Shown piece by piece: positions 43,956 through 55,410 of a DNA stretch of 64,000 bases. Both the position numbers and the translations under genes were made by a program. The DNA is from Plazaster borealis (taxonomy: Eukaryota; Echinodermata; Asteroidea; Forcipulatida; Labidiasteridae), in contig CM037463.1 in assembly GCA_021014325.1 (NCBI GenBank), positions 3,095,001 to 3,159,000 on the forward strand. The letters run 5' to 3'. The notes under the pieces were generated by a model. It searched no databases. It was not told the origin of the DNA and saw nothing but the letters and a program-made list of their open reading frames with translations. The stretch's first letter is position 1; every line of letters starts with the position of its first letter.

Positions 43956-44516
43956 CGAGAAATTACTTAATTTGCCAGTGAGTGACTTAACTGGCAAACT
44001 GCACAATGTTCTCAACTTGATGAGACAAGGGCACACCTTTTCCCCCATAATGAGACCAATGTGAACTGACATTATAAAACACTATTGGATTAATTTGATC
44101 TCTCTTATACTCTAATTCTAGCTCAATGCTCTAATGGTGTTGGATCCGTCTGAAATATTAAACTAGGCCAGTATAAGATAATGGTGTCAAACAATAGTAA
44201 AGAACAAACATTTTTCAGATGGAACCAGATAGCTTGGCTAATGTGTGACACTCCACCGATCAATAATTAGCGCTAGATAACACCATAAGAACAGGCCGTG
44301 ATGAAACAATTTCAAGAAGAACAGCCACGTTGGTAAAATAAACTACTGAAATGCAGCCAATTAGGCCTATAGTTTTAACAGATTCAAGTACTATGTCGAC
44401 AATTTTTTTTTCATGAAAAATGATCCTTGAACAATTTTTGTTTTATCTTCATAGGGAAAAATTAATCTCAAGACAGCCTCGATGTCAATTTTATAAAAAA
44501 CACCGTACAATTCCCC
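43956..44516. other. No recognised gene
   Basis: Low-copy sequence between MITEs, with a short facing pair AACTTAATTTGCCAGTGAGTG / ACTGGCAAACTG near 43966-43998. Nothing else. Confidence 0.4.
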
Positions 44517-44869
44517 CCAAAGGGTGTGTACAACATTGGTAAGAATGAAAATATAAATGCTCACAGATTTGCACATAACTCACATGGTATAAAGATGGTC
44601 ATGGTAGAAAACTTCCCTTGAAATAGTTTTGCTTGAAATGCCATAGTTTTTAAGAAATGAGTAAAATAATAGTATTTATCCTGCAGGATAAATTCCGATG
44701 TTTGAAAAAAAAAGTTAAAACACATAAGTGGTTTTTCACTGTTTTCTCATGACTCCGAAGGCCGACTTAGCTTAAACTTTCACAAGTTTGTTATTTTATG
44801 TATATGTTGGGTCACATCGAGTTTGGATAGAGGTCTTTGGCAATTACCAATGTTGTACACACCCTTTAA
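44517..44869 (+). mobile_element. MITE family D-prime, first of a three-element train
   Basis: AAAGGGTGTGTACAACATTG at the left and the same in complement (CAATGTTGTACACACCCTTT) at the right. The left TTAA is degraded to CCAA; the right TTAA 44866-44869 is shared with the next element. The centre has the palindrome TATCCTGCAGGATA. Confidence 0.88.
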
Positions 44870-45229
44870 AGGTAGGGTCATAGATTATCTACCATAGAAC
44901 TTACCTGCTGAAAATTACTGCAGCTGTTGACAATATAAACTATTTTGAGAAAGGATTCCCTTCGAAGTATTGTGGTTTGGATAATTTTCACCCAAAAACA
45001 TTTGAATCTGAGAAACAATTCATGGATCACAATTCTGAGGGTTGGTGTCTTTTCCCGAATGCTGCAGCCAGAGATGGCGTATCGCACCAGCTGTCACCTC
45101 GCTAAATGTGGATTGATTCGACGTTCTGATGAAAATACCTTACAGTTTTTCAGCTGAAACTTACACTTTATCATTTTGCCAATAAATCAGCATTACGTTG
45201 ACCCAAAACAATCTATGACCCTACCTTAA
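44866..45229 (+). mobile_element. MITE family C, middle of the train
   Basis: AAAGGTAGGGTCATAGATTA at the left; AATCTATGACCCTACCTTAA at the right. 364 bp. TTAA 45226-45229 is shared with the following family D copy. Confidence 0.9.
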
Positions 45230-45585
45230 AGGCCCTGTAAACTATTGGTAAGATCGAAAAACACAAAATGTTCACAGATTCACACATAACTTACATGATT
45301 TAAAGTAAGTATTGGTAGAAAGGGTTCCTTCAAATATTTCTGCCTAAAATGCTATCGTTTCTGAGAAATGAGTAAAACAGCAGTTTTTATAACGCGCGAT
45401 AAAAACTCGATGTTTGAAAAAACAGAACACACATAAGGTCTCTTTTCACTATTTTCTCGTGACCTCGACGACCAATTATTGATCTCAAACTTTCACAGGT
45501 TTGTTTGTTCATGCATATTATGTTGAATCACACAAAATGTGGACACTGATTTTGAGCTGTTACCAAAAGTGTACAATACCTTTAA
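45226..45585 (+). mobile_element. MITE family D, last of the train
   Basis: AAAGGCCCTGTAAACTATTG to AAAAGTGTACAATACCTTTAA. 360 bp, close relative of 2948-3280, with a hairpin centre (TTTATAACGCGCGATAAAAA). Confidence 0.9.
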
Positions 45586-46261
45586 TGAACAAACAAAAAT
45601 ATAATCATGACTGTACATTTAAAAAAGGCCGTAACTTCATTTCAAACAACTGTTCAGCAGAAAATATTGCTCTAATAAATTTCTCTGTTCAGCTCAAATT
45701 GGTGGAGAACCTTGGAGTCACAAACGTTTTCAAAAAACATGGCATTTTGGGCTGGTAACAGGTATCCCAAAGTATATTTTATTTTTCTGTTCAGCATATT
45801 AAGTTTTAAGCCAGCAGCTCCATGAAATTAGACCAAGCTATAAAACCAAAACATGAGAAAGCTCATACATTGATGCCTTCCTGACATTACTAATATTATA
45901 AGAACATGAAAGTTGGTTTTACCTCTTCATCAATGTAATTATGCAGCTTTTTTGCTAGCTGCTCTTTTAATCTGGTGGGGGAAAAACTCCACATGCACTT
46001 CTTGAGGTATTTGTAGAATTTTGCCTTCTACAGCAAAACCCAATTTAATTGTGCCGCTTACCGCAGAAATCTGAGTTTACTGCTCATGGACTTACATGCT
46101 TTACAGGGCACAATAAGCGCAGAAATATGTGGTAAGTAACGCAAACATAAGGCACTGATATCTGTTAAACCAGAGACTCCACTCTACATGAGTGTAGATG
46201 TTGTGCGTGTGACATAAAAGTGTGTGGCGGACTCCGTGCGTAGACTGTGTATCGACCTTCC
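45586..46261. other. No recognised gene
   Basis: Low-copy. 46049-46142 holds two facing GCTTACCGCAGAAAT / ACTTACCACATATTT-like words, possibly an eroded inverted-repeat element. Confidence 0.4.
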
Positions 46262-48957
46262 GGAATCCATGCGTGGATAGCTACCGGGGCAAAAGGCACA
46301 GTGCGCAAGACTACGTGCGTGGATAACTACCAGGGCAAAAGAGACAGTGCGCAAGACTACGTGCGTGGATAACTACCAGGGCAAAAGAGACAGTGCGCAA
46401 GACTACGTGCGTGGATAACTACCAGAGCAAAAGGGACAGTGCGCAAGACTACGTGCCTGGATAACTACCAGGGCAAAAGGGACAGTGCGCAAGACTAAGT
46501 GCTTGGATAACTACCAGGGCAAAAGGGACTGTGCGCAAGACTACATGCGTGGATAACTACCAGGGCAAAAGGGACTGTGCGCAAGACTACGTGCGTGAAT
46601 AACTACCAGGGCAAAAGGGACAGTGCGCAAGACTACGTGCGTGGATAACTACCAGGGCAAAAGAGACAGTGCGCAAGACTATGTGCGTGGATAACTACCA
46701 GGTCAAAAGGGACTGTACGCAAGTCTACGTGCGTGGATAACTACCAGGGCAAAAAGGACAGTGCGCAAGACTACGTGCGTGGATAACTACCAGGGCAAAA
46801 GAGACAGAGCGCAAGAGTATGTGCGTGGATAACTACCAGGGCAAAAGAGACAGTGCGCAAGACTACGTGCGTGGATAACTACCAGGGCAAAAGGGACAGT
46901 GCGCAAGACTACGTGCGTGGATAACTACCAGGGCAAAAGGGACAGTGCGCAAGACTACGTGTGTGGATAACTACCAGGGCAAAAGAGACAGTGCGCAAGA
47001 CTACGTGCGTGGATAACTACCAGGGCAAAAGGGACAGTGCGCAAGACTACGTGCGTGGATAACTACCAGGGCAAAAGGGACAGTGCGCAAGACTACGTGT
47101 GTGGATAACTACCAGGGCAAAAGAGACAGTGCGCAAGACTACGTGCGTGGATAACTACCAGGGCAAAAGGGACAGTGCGCAAGCCTACGTGCGTGGATAA
47201 CTACCAGGGCAAAAGGGACAGTGTGCAAGACTACGTGTGTGGATAACTACCAGGGCAAAAGGGACAGTGCGCAAGACTACGTGCGTGGATAACTACCAGG
47301 GCAAAAGAGACAGTGCGCAAGAGTAGCGTGGATAACTACCAGGGCAAAAGAGACAGTGCGCAAGACTACGTGCATGGATAACTACCAGGGCAAAAGAGAC
47401 TGTGCGCAAGACTAAGTGCGTGGATAACTACCAGGGCAAAAGAGACAGTGCGCAAGACTATGTGCGTGGATAACTTCCAGGGCAAAAGAGACAGTGCGCA
47501 AGACTACGTGCATGGATAACTTCCAGGGCAAAAGAGACAGTGCGCAAGACTACGTGCATGGATAACTTCCAGGGCAAAAGAGACAGTGCGCAAGACTACG
47601 TGCATGGATAACTTCCAGGGCAAAAGAGACAGTGCGCAAGACTATGTGCGTGGATAACTACCAGGGCAAAAGGGACAGTGCGCAAGACTACCTGTGTGGA
47701 TAATTACCAGGGCAAAAGAGACAGTGCACAAGACTATGTGCGTGGATAATTACCAGGGCAAAAGAGACAGTGCACAAGACTATGTGCGTGGATAACTACC
47801 AGGGCAAAAGGGACAGTGCGCAAGACTACCTGTGTGGATAATTACCAGGGCAAAAGAGACAGTGCACAAGACTATGTGCGTGGATAATTACCAGGGCAAA
47901 AGGGACAGTGCGCAAGACTACCTTGTGGATAATTACCAGGGCAAAAGAGACAGTGCACAAGACTATGTGCGTGGATAATTACCAGGGCAAAAGGGACAGT
48001 GCGCAAGACTACCTGTGTGGATAATTACCAGGGCAAAAGAGACAGTGCACAAGACTATGTGCGTGGATAATTACCAGGGCAAAAGGGACAGTGCGCAAGA
48101 CTACCTGTGTGGATAATTACCAGGGCAAAAGAGACAGTGCACAAGACTATGTGCGTGGATAATTACCAGGGCAAAAGGGACAGTGCGCAAGACTACCTGT
48201 GTGGATAATTACCAGGGCAAAAGAGACAGTGCACAAGACTATGTGCGTGGATAATTACCAGGGCAAAAGAGACAGTGCGCAAGACTATGTGCGTGGATAA
48301 CTACCAGGGCAAAAGGGACAGTGCGCAAGACTACCTGTGTGGATAATTACCAGGGCAAAAGAGACAGTGCACAAGACTATGTGCGTGGATAATTACCAGG
48401 GCAAAAGAGACAGTGCGCAAGACTATGTGCGTGGATAACTACCAGGGCAAAAGGGACAGTGCGCAAGACTACCTGTGTGGATAATTACCAGGGCAAAAGA
48501 GACAGTGCACAAGACTATGTGCGTGGATAATTACCAGGGCAAAAGAGACAGTGCGCAAGACTCAGAGTGCATGAATAACTACCAGGGCAAAAGGGACAGT
48601 GCGCAAGATTACCTGTGTGGATAACTACCAGGGCAAAAGGGACAGTGCGCAAGACTACCTGTGTGGATAATTACCAGAGCCCAATTTCATAGAGCTGCTT
48701 AAGCACAAAAGAGGCTAAGCATTAAAAAAATATTATGCTTACCAGAATAAGGTTACCAGCCAAAATAATATGTCACATGTACAATCTGTGACTGGTATCA
48801 TTCTTATTTTTGCTTAGCAAAAAGTAGTTTAAGCACAAAATGTCTGCTTAAGCAGCTCTATGAAATTGGGCCCAGGGCAAAAGGGACAGTTTTGCGCAAG
48901 ACTACGTGCACGTGCGTGGATAAAACTATCAGGGCAAAAGGGACAATGCGCAAGACA
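46262..48957. repeat. 46-bp satellite array with higher-order structure
   Basis: About 54 units of consensus ACTACGTGCGTGGATAACTA + CCAGGGCAAAAGRGACAGTG + CGCAAG. The left half is a simple monomer array with local blocks (four units with AACTTCCAG at 47465-47620). From about 47686 units alternate between an ACCTGTGTGG..GCACAAG type and an ATGTGCGTGG..GCGCAAG type, giving 92-bp dimers. Some places add a third type, giving 138-bp trimers. A family H MITE interrupts it at 48679-48871. No open frame crosses it. Confidence 0.97.
48679..48871. mobile_element. MITE family H inserted in the satellite
   Basis: Terminal repeats GCCCAATTTCATAGAGCTGC and GCAGCTCTATGAAATTGGGC, 26 bp or longer. CCAG occurs on both sides (48674-48677, 48872-48875), and deleting the element restores the satellite word TACCAGGGCAAAAGG. 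The other copy is at 54056-54217. Confidence 0.92.
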
Positions 48958-49364
48958 GCCTTGATCAAGGCTAAGCATGCCCCTGTGATGAATGGAGGAT
49001 TCAACTTGCAAATAGCAGCAAGTACTGCTGTATGTTTTTTGTGCTGTCCAAAATTAAATGTTAGCTTTTTGGTTTGCCCTTTACAGACTATTTATTACAT
49101 CAATGTTCTGTTTTCTCACTTCTGATCTTTGTCACTTGATATCTTAAGATGGAGTCATCCATGCAAAAGTCTTTAAGATCCATTATCGGTTAAGACTCCA
49201 TCAAACATCAAGGATGTCTGCCAGGAAATCTCTTAAGCCTTTTTGATACTTTAATAACCCAAATTGTGAAGTGACTTTTGATAATAAATCCACTTTGTTG
49301 CACAACATTTGTGCTAATGTTAGTGTTTGGTGATACCATTTACATTTAAGTGAAGCGGTATCTA
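48958..49364. other. No recognised gene
   Basis: Low-copy sequence flanking the satellite. A pair of facing words (AAGATGGAGTC / GACTCCATC, 49148-49202) suggests a small eroded hairpin. Confidence 0.4.
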
Positions 49365-50115
49365 GCCTGAACATAAGACGTCACACTTCGATGCTCGTTA
49401 ATAACGCCAGATACCTGCTTTGAGCGCCTGACCGGATCCTGCCAGATGTACCTTTGACCTCGCATCCATTTCACACGGAGATTCGCAGTCAATTCATCCA
49501 TACATGTACACATTACTTGGGGGCCATTCAGAATAGTCAATGTTAGAAAATTGTTTTGGTGGGTGGGTCAAAAAAAATAACTGAAAATCGAAACTCAGTT
49601 TTTGTTTAAACAAATTAAATATATTAAATATATATATTAACAAACGAAAAAGAAGAAGATAAAATACCCAGCTGGCCAAGATCGTCAATTTCATACCTGA
49701 TTAAACTACAAAGTTGTTTATTTAAGCAAGAAAAAGCCATTAAAAAACTACAGATGTTGGATAATTTTGATCTAAAATATCTGGTTCATTTGAGGCATTA
49801 CTTTGTTCTTCAGTGTATACATTAAATATAAAAACTAACATTGACTATTCTGAATGGCCCCTTAGTGAACAAAATACTTAGTGAATAAAACAACATTACA
49901 TGCATGTAGGCCTACAAACATTATGCACACGCTGCATGCAGACGATCGAAAGTGCAAGCGACAAACTACATCACCTCGGACCAATCATAACACAGATATG
50001 GAAAGCTTAAGTCACTGCACATTTATCCAATGAAATCATTGTATCCAATGAAACCATTGGGCCTGTAAGACCAATGACTGTCTTTATCCTTGTGGTTAAA
50101 GACAGGGGACCAGTC
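49365..50115 (-). repeat. Dispersed repeat N, copy split by a MITE
   Basis: Inverse copy of 34285-34735 at both flanks (AAGACGTCACACTTCGATGC, ACACGGAGATTCGCAGTCAA; then CGGACCAATCATAACACAGA, GTGGTTAAAGACAGGGGACC). The element at 49519-49861 interrupts it. Confidence 0.8.
49519..49861. mobile_element. 343-bp MITE inside repeat N
   Basis: Terminal inverted repeats GGGGCCATTCAGAATAGTCA (about 28 bp, nearly perfect). The other copy of repeat N has CACATTATTACATAGTGAAT uninterrupted at this point. CTTAGTGAA words on the right side suggest a short target or filler duplication. Confidence 0.88.
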
Positions 50116-50194
50116 TATGCGGCATCTTGCTTCTGTTCAAAGCATACAAAAACAAATAGCCATTCAAATTCACAGAGTTCAAAGTAAAACAATC

Positions 50195-50549
50195 TTAAAG
50201 GAACGTTACAGAACTGGTAATTAAAATTTTCTTTATGATCACAGATTTACATAAAACTTACACGGTCTAATGATGATGATAGTAGAAAACATCCCTAGAA
50301 ATATTTCTGTCTGAAATGCCATATTTGAAGAGAAATAAATAAAACTAATTTCCGATTGGAGTTTATCGCTCATGAGCGTTTTATTCATGCATTGTATAAC
50401 ACATGCAAATGTGTGATCGGTTTTTCGCTATTTTCTCGTGACCCAGATGGCCGATCGATCTCAAACTTCTACAGGTTTGTCAGTTTATGTATATGGTGGA
50501 GTGCTTACACTGCCAGTTAGCAAAAACCAATTCTGTAATGTTCCTTTAA
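50195..50549 (+). mobile_element. MITE family E (D-like)
   Basis: 355 bp, TTAA-bounded. Ends AGGAACGTTACAGAACTGG and its near complement CCAATTCTGTAATGTTCC. The body follows family D (TCACAGATTTACATAAAACT, ATTTTCTCGTGACC). The centre has a palindromic CGCTCATGAGCG. Confidence 0.9.
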
Positions 50550-50814
50550 ACATCCAAAATACAGCAGCTGGGGGTTTAACGGGATTTAGACTGAGGTAAG
50601 GCTAACTTTAAGTTAAACCAGTCCGAACACCAAGACTAAACAAATTACCAACAAAATTGATTTCTATTATTTTGGCTTTTTTTAAACTCTTTTTATAAAT
50701 TACATCTGAGAAACTTGGTGTCAGAAGTGTGGAAGCAGTCAATTTCTGCATCGTAAGAACAACTTAGAATATTTCCTCAAATCGTGTAATTATAATGATT
50801 CTAAACAATGCAAT

Positions 50815-50985
50815 AGACCTTATGCATTGACGTCACCCAGCCGCCATCTTAGAGGTAAAACGATGACGAAACAACCCAAACGCACAGATTTGTATGCGCG
50901 GCGCACAGGATTGGCCAATGAACAACCTCCTTTTGACCTCTAGGCGAGGGCGCCCTACTGAAATGACATCATGTGCATAAGGTCT
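50815..50985. mobile_element. MITE family O, copy 2
   Basis: AGACCTTATGCATTGACGTCA at the left with the complement TGACATCATGTGCATAAGGTCT at the right, 171 bp. Inside are CCGCCATCTT and GCGCGGCGCACAGG. Confidence 0.75.
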
Positions 50986-51170
50986 GTTGGTTCAAAGGGT
51001 ACAGGTAGGTGTTGAAGTTTTCAAGCCTGAGTGGCCTAGATTAAGTCAGTAACAACACAAATAACATTTACTAGATGTTAATGTTTGTGAGAAATAGGAA
51101 CACTTTTATGTATTCAACTCGCAGCACTATGTGTGAAAATTGACCTGGAGCATCTGACACATACAGACAT

Positions 51171-51558
51171 GCAAAGGGAGGGTATACCTTTGGTAAGTAC
51201 CCCAAAAAAGAAATTAATGGCCATAAAAACTTCCTTGGTAAGAAAGCACTGCAGCTGTTTATTATGTATAACATGTTGAGAAATGATTCCCTTCTATAAG
51301 TTCTAAGGAATGCGGTTTTAGACAGAGGGATTCAAAAACATTTCAATCTGCATGACACGTTTCTCAGATTGTGTATTCCAAATACCAATTATTCTTCCTG
51401 CGTGGACATAACCGCTCCAGATTTTTGGCGATATCTCAAAAACGCTAACAACTTTTGAAATGAAATTTCCACAGGTTAGTTTTATTGATACATCTACATT
51501 TGTATAAGATTGAAACAATGGAACGGTTCCAAAAACCAAAGGTATACTTTGCCTTCAA
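51171..51558 (-). mobile_element. MITE family B, older copy
   Basis: Ends AAAGGGAGGGTATACCTTTG and AAAGGTATACTTTGCCTTCAA. The terminal TTAA is decayed at both sides, the internal order is complete. Confidence 0.85.
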
Positions 51559-53202
51559 AGACTTGACCACCTTGACAACACATCATGGGCCACCAAAATG
51601 TAAGTATATCCGCTTACAGGATGATCAGAACTATATTTTCAGAATTCCATCCCAGCTTAACATGACTTCTTAGTATTGATGTTTCAACCTGCACCAATGT
51701 GTGATGAGCACTGTGTACAATGTAACATCAATGCGACATCACATGTTTACAAAAGAGCCACAGAGCCTGGCTTCCTACAGGCACGATTAGTACACGGCCC
51801 ACTGGAAGAATACATCAAATCCTATATTTTCATGAGATTGCACTGCCTGAATTTTATCGATTTTTGATCTGAAGAAAGAGGGCACATATAACAACTTGTT
51901 TAGCTGTTATTTGTATAACTCTTTAATTCATGTGGAAATGATGCCAGAAAACTTAATATTTCCTATTATATGACTAGGCTAAGTGTACTTTCTTGCCTGC
52001 CGGGAAATGACCTGGAATGTACTCACTCTTTTTCTAACAAGGGTTACATGGTCTATACAAAGTGCTTCCTAAAGTGTACAGTACTTATCACATATCAGTG
52101 TAGAGTAAAACCAAAATAATATTGTTTATCCCTGATGCAAATTATTGCATCTATTAAATTCATGACTTGCCTTGCGTGTCATATTACATGTCAAATGCGT
52201 TGAATATCAACTTATTAACCAGCAATATGCACACGGGTGAAAACCTTGAAATAACCCAACATCCTGGCCTAGAAATTGGGATGTTGGTCACTCACAGCGG
52301 CCATAATAAAAACAAATTGAATGATGATATTGAAGGGTCACCAATACCATGAGAAAAGTCAATTTGACAGAGCTAAAAAGTCTGTATCTATTGCATCTAT
52401 TATCAAGCACGCCTATACACTTTACAACATTACATAGGATGAATGCTAGTTACCCATTTTCAATGAGAAATACCTGTTACTTGACTGTTTACCAGCTTAC
52501 CAACCAAACTGACCATCTGCATAAATGTGAAATGGTCATGGCATCACGTTTCAGATCCAGCAGAGTCCTTCTCTTAGAGAAATTCTCTGTGTGACCATTA
52601 CAACTTATTGCATTTTTAATTTACAGCATGAATTCATTGCTTTGGTAGTTGTCGCTCTCAAAGCCCCGTGAATTATAGGGAAGGCGAAGTTCTCTGGCTA
52701 GAAAACCTGAACTTTGACCTTGCATGCCAACTTCACATCTGTGTGACCTACATTTAATCCTGTATATGTGCTGAGCTCTTGGATTGTAGTATTAGCCTAA
52801 ATTCATTGAGATGTATAGCTCAGACTTATTAAGATAACATCTATACTCTGCAATCTCTCTGTAAAGTCTATGATCATCTTTAAAGGAGGTCAGGTTATAT
52901 ACCATTGGTCGATTTATCAAAGTGCTATCCCTAAAACGTTCCCGATGCGATTATCAATCACCCTGAGTAGAGTGTCAATTTGAAGACTTGATCAAAGAAG
53001 TAGAAAGCAACATGACAAAACCAGGCACTTCCTGCCAAAACACACAAACTGGGTTGTTTTCCTCATCAAGTATAGAGTAGAATAATTGTGCAACTTTCAA
53101 CTAATGCGTAATTAGGTCCTAAAATGTAAGTATTTCTCAACATAGATGTTTAAGACATCACTTCAAATTAACATCATGGCTGGTGTTTTGGATGTCTTCA
53201 CT
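51559..53202. other. No recognised gene
   Basis: About 1.6 kb of low-copy AT-rich sequence with frames up to 81 codons, none with a domain. Confidence 0.45.
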
Positions 53203-53588
53203 TTAAAAGGCACTGAACACGTTTGGTAACAGTCAAAGACCAGTGTTTTCACTTGGTGTATCCCAACATATGCATAAAATAACAAGCCTGTGAAAATTTG
53301 GGCTCAATTGGTCATCGAAGTTGCAAGAAAATAATGAAAGAAAAAATACCCTTGTTGCACAAATTTGTGTGCTTTCAGATGCCTGAAAAAGGCTTCAGGC
53401 CTGAAGCCTTTTTCAGATTCAAATATTTAAGTGAGAAATTACCTCTTTCTCAAAAAATACGTTACTTCAGAGGGAGTCGTTTCTCACAATGTTTTACACT
53501 ATCAACAGCTCTCCTTTGCGCGTTACCAAGTAAGTTTTTATGCTAATATATATTTTGAGTAATTACCAAAAGTGTCCAGTGCCTTTAA
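53203..53588 (+). mobile_element. MITE family A, copy 5 with a new central palindrome
   Basis: 386 bp, TTAA-bounded. 53383-53416 is a perfect 34-bp palindrome (CTGAAAAAGGCTTCAGG and its complement) that differs from the palindrome in copy 3. Confidence 0.93.
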
Positions 53589-54055
53589 AGCCATTTCACT
53601 ATTTCCGAGAACTAGCCTATTTTTGGCATGGGGCATCACCTATGGAAACTGTGAACCATTTCAAAAATAAATAAAAACATATAACTTCAAACCCGGGTCT
53701 TTTTTCTGTAAAATTGTGTTAACCTAGTTTTCGATTTGAGTATTAACAGGGCAACTTCCAAGTTTTGAAAGAAGCTTAAGGTTTAAGGAAATGTAATGAT
53801 GTAAATGACCGACCTGGAACATACCCTTTAAAGTAATCTTCATCTGTCAATGATGCTTCATCTTCATGCATCTAGCTTTCAATACATCATCAAGTAGTGG
53901 ACATCGTAACGAGTAAATCCCCTCAATGAGGTCAACAAGATCCATCCACACTCTAATTCCAGCTAATTAGCAAGTTAACAATCTATTATCGATGTCTGAG
54001 CCCCAGACTGTCTGAGGTTACACCTCTTTGATCAAGACAGGCAGACATGTACTCC
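53589..54055. other. No recognised gene
   Basis: Low-copy spacer. CCCTTTAAAG near 53829 and TTTAAAGCCATTTC at 53585 could mark another eroded TTAA element, but the termini do not match each other. Confidence 0.3.
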
Positions 54056-54217
54056 AGGGGCCTAATTAAAAGAAAATTATTCTTACAAGAATAAGGTTAC
54101 CAGCCAAAATGCCATGTCACGTGTACCATTGGTGACTGGTATCCTGCTCAATTTTGCTTAGCAGAAAATTGTTAAGCGATATTTTCTGCAATAAGCAACC
54201 CTATGAAATTGGGCCCA
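54056..54217. mobile_element. MITE family H, copy 2
   Basis: Right end CCCTATGAAATTGGGCCC. The interior AATAAGGTTACCAGCCAAAA, CTGGTATCCTGCT and TTTTGCTTAGCA match 48679-48871. The left end is eroded. Confidence 0.8.
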
Positions 54218-54384
54218 AGAGTAACCTTGAAACAAGTTCATGAAACTGTAAGCAGACGTTTTGTGCTTACAGAGTTGCCCCTAACAGAGGTTGTAGTTCA
54301 GAACTGCTACTTGAGCAAAGTCAGTGGTTCTTATAATTAGTGGTTCTTATAACCAGAGTTCAGTGATGCAAGAATTTAAATCAA

Positions 54385-54700
54385 TTGTTTTTTTGAGCAC
54401 ACGTAAAATGCTCAACAGCAATCAGCTTTATGAACTTGGGCTGTAATTATAACAATAAATGAAACGGCAATGCTTACTGCAGAATCCTCAACCAACAATT
54501 ATGACCACAATGATGTCACAATGATGTCACAATCACTAAATACAGTGCCTATAAAATAAGGGCTCAATTTTGAACTATTACATGTATGGTGCATTTGGCT
54601 TTGTAGCATACAGTGCTGTTGTTATGCTAGCTGTTTTAGCAATACAAGCTAGCTAACATACACCTTAGAAATGACATTAGCTTAGAGTTGACTGCTACCA
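54385..54700 (+). repeat. Dispersed repeat I, inverse partner of 59283-59640
   Basis: AGCAATCAGCTTTATGAACT, TTGGGCT, AATGATGTCACAATCACTAA, ACAGTGCTGTTGTTATGCTA and AATGACATTAGCTTAGAGT all recur in reverse complement and reverse order at 59283-59640. The CAGCTTTATGAACTTGGGC end resembles the H terminus, so it may be a longer H relative. Confidence 0.75.
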
Positions 54701-55099
54701 CTACTGTACCATCTGCTAGGGTCTGCAACACCTGAGTTGCGACCTAGTACATTGGACTGAACAATTTCTGTATGCAAATATGTTTATTTGGTGTAGCTTA
54801 CATTGCAAAATCAATTCTGAAAACTAACGGAACTTAAAATCAACACAGAAATTAGCCAAAAGGGCTACAAGTTTACAGTCATAGGAATGTCTGGCACACT
54901 GTACAAACACAGCTGCAAGAGACTCCACAGGCAAATCAATAAAAGTCCCTGCCCCTCCCCCTCCCAGCCCCCCAGTATCCCCTCATTAAAAGTGGATTAA
55001 CCCCCAAGGCATCATTTTTCTGGCTCCTTATCAAATAAGACTATAATTAAGTAGGACTAGAACAGCAAATAATATATTTATATATAACAACACTCCATT
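54701..55099. other. No recognised gene
   Basis: Low-copy sequence with a C-rich patch at 54948-54985. Confidence 0.4.
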
Positions 55100-55410
55100 G
55101 AGTAATTGAGGAAGTACTTCTTCGGAAATGGATTCCGACATATAAATTGGAAGACCCAAGCCTGCTGGAAGTTTCGGTGCCAAACATTGTTATATGGTTG
55201 GAGCTTGACATTAATGATGACACATTGGGGAGACTATGTTGCAGTTGTTTCTCACAAACTGACTCAACAACCAAGTTCCAACGAGCTCTTTTGGAGGACT
55301 CGGTGAAACGTGAAAGCCGATTACTCCACGGGGCGTCTGTGTGCCGGATAATAGGCCAACTAATTCAGGGTGCATACATACTTTTCTTTCGCGCTGGGAG
55401 TCTTTAGGCT
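55100..55410. promoter_or_regulatory. Candidate conserved block (regulatory or unrecognised exon)
   Basis: Non-repetitive and GC-mixed. It holds an 86-codon plus frame (55147-55407) beginning MEDPSLLEVSVPNIVIWLEL with no recognised domain, and words such as GCCGATTACTCCACGGGG and GGATAATAGGCCAACTAATT. Either a regulatory element or a chance/unknown coding segment. Confidence 0.2.

Noticed and set aside
46262..48957. CRISPR-like regular repeats
   Set aside because: Adjacent units are fully repetitive without unique spacers, the genome is eukaryotic, and the pattern is a satellite.
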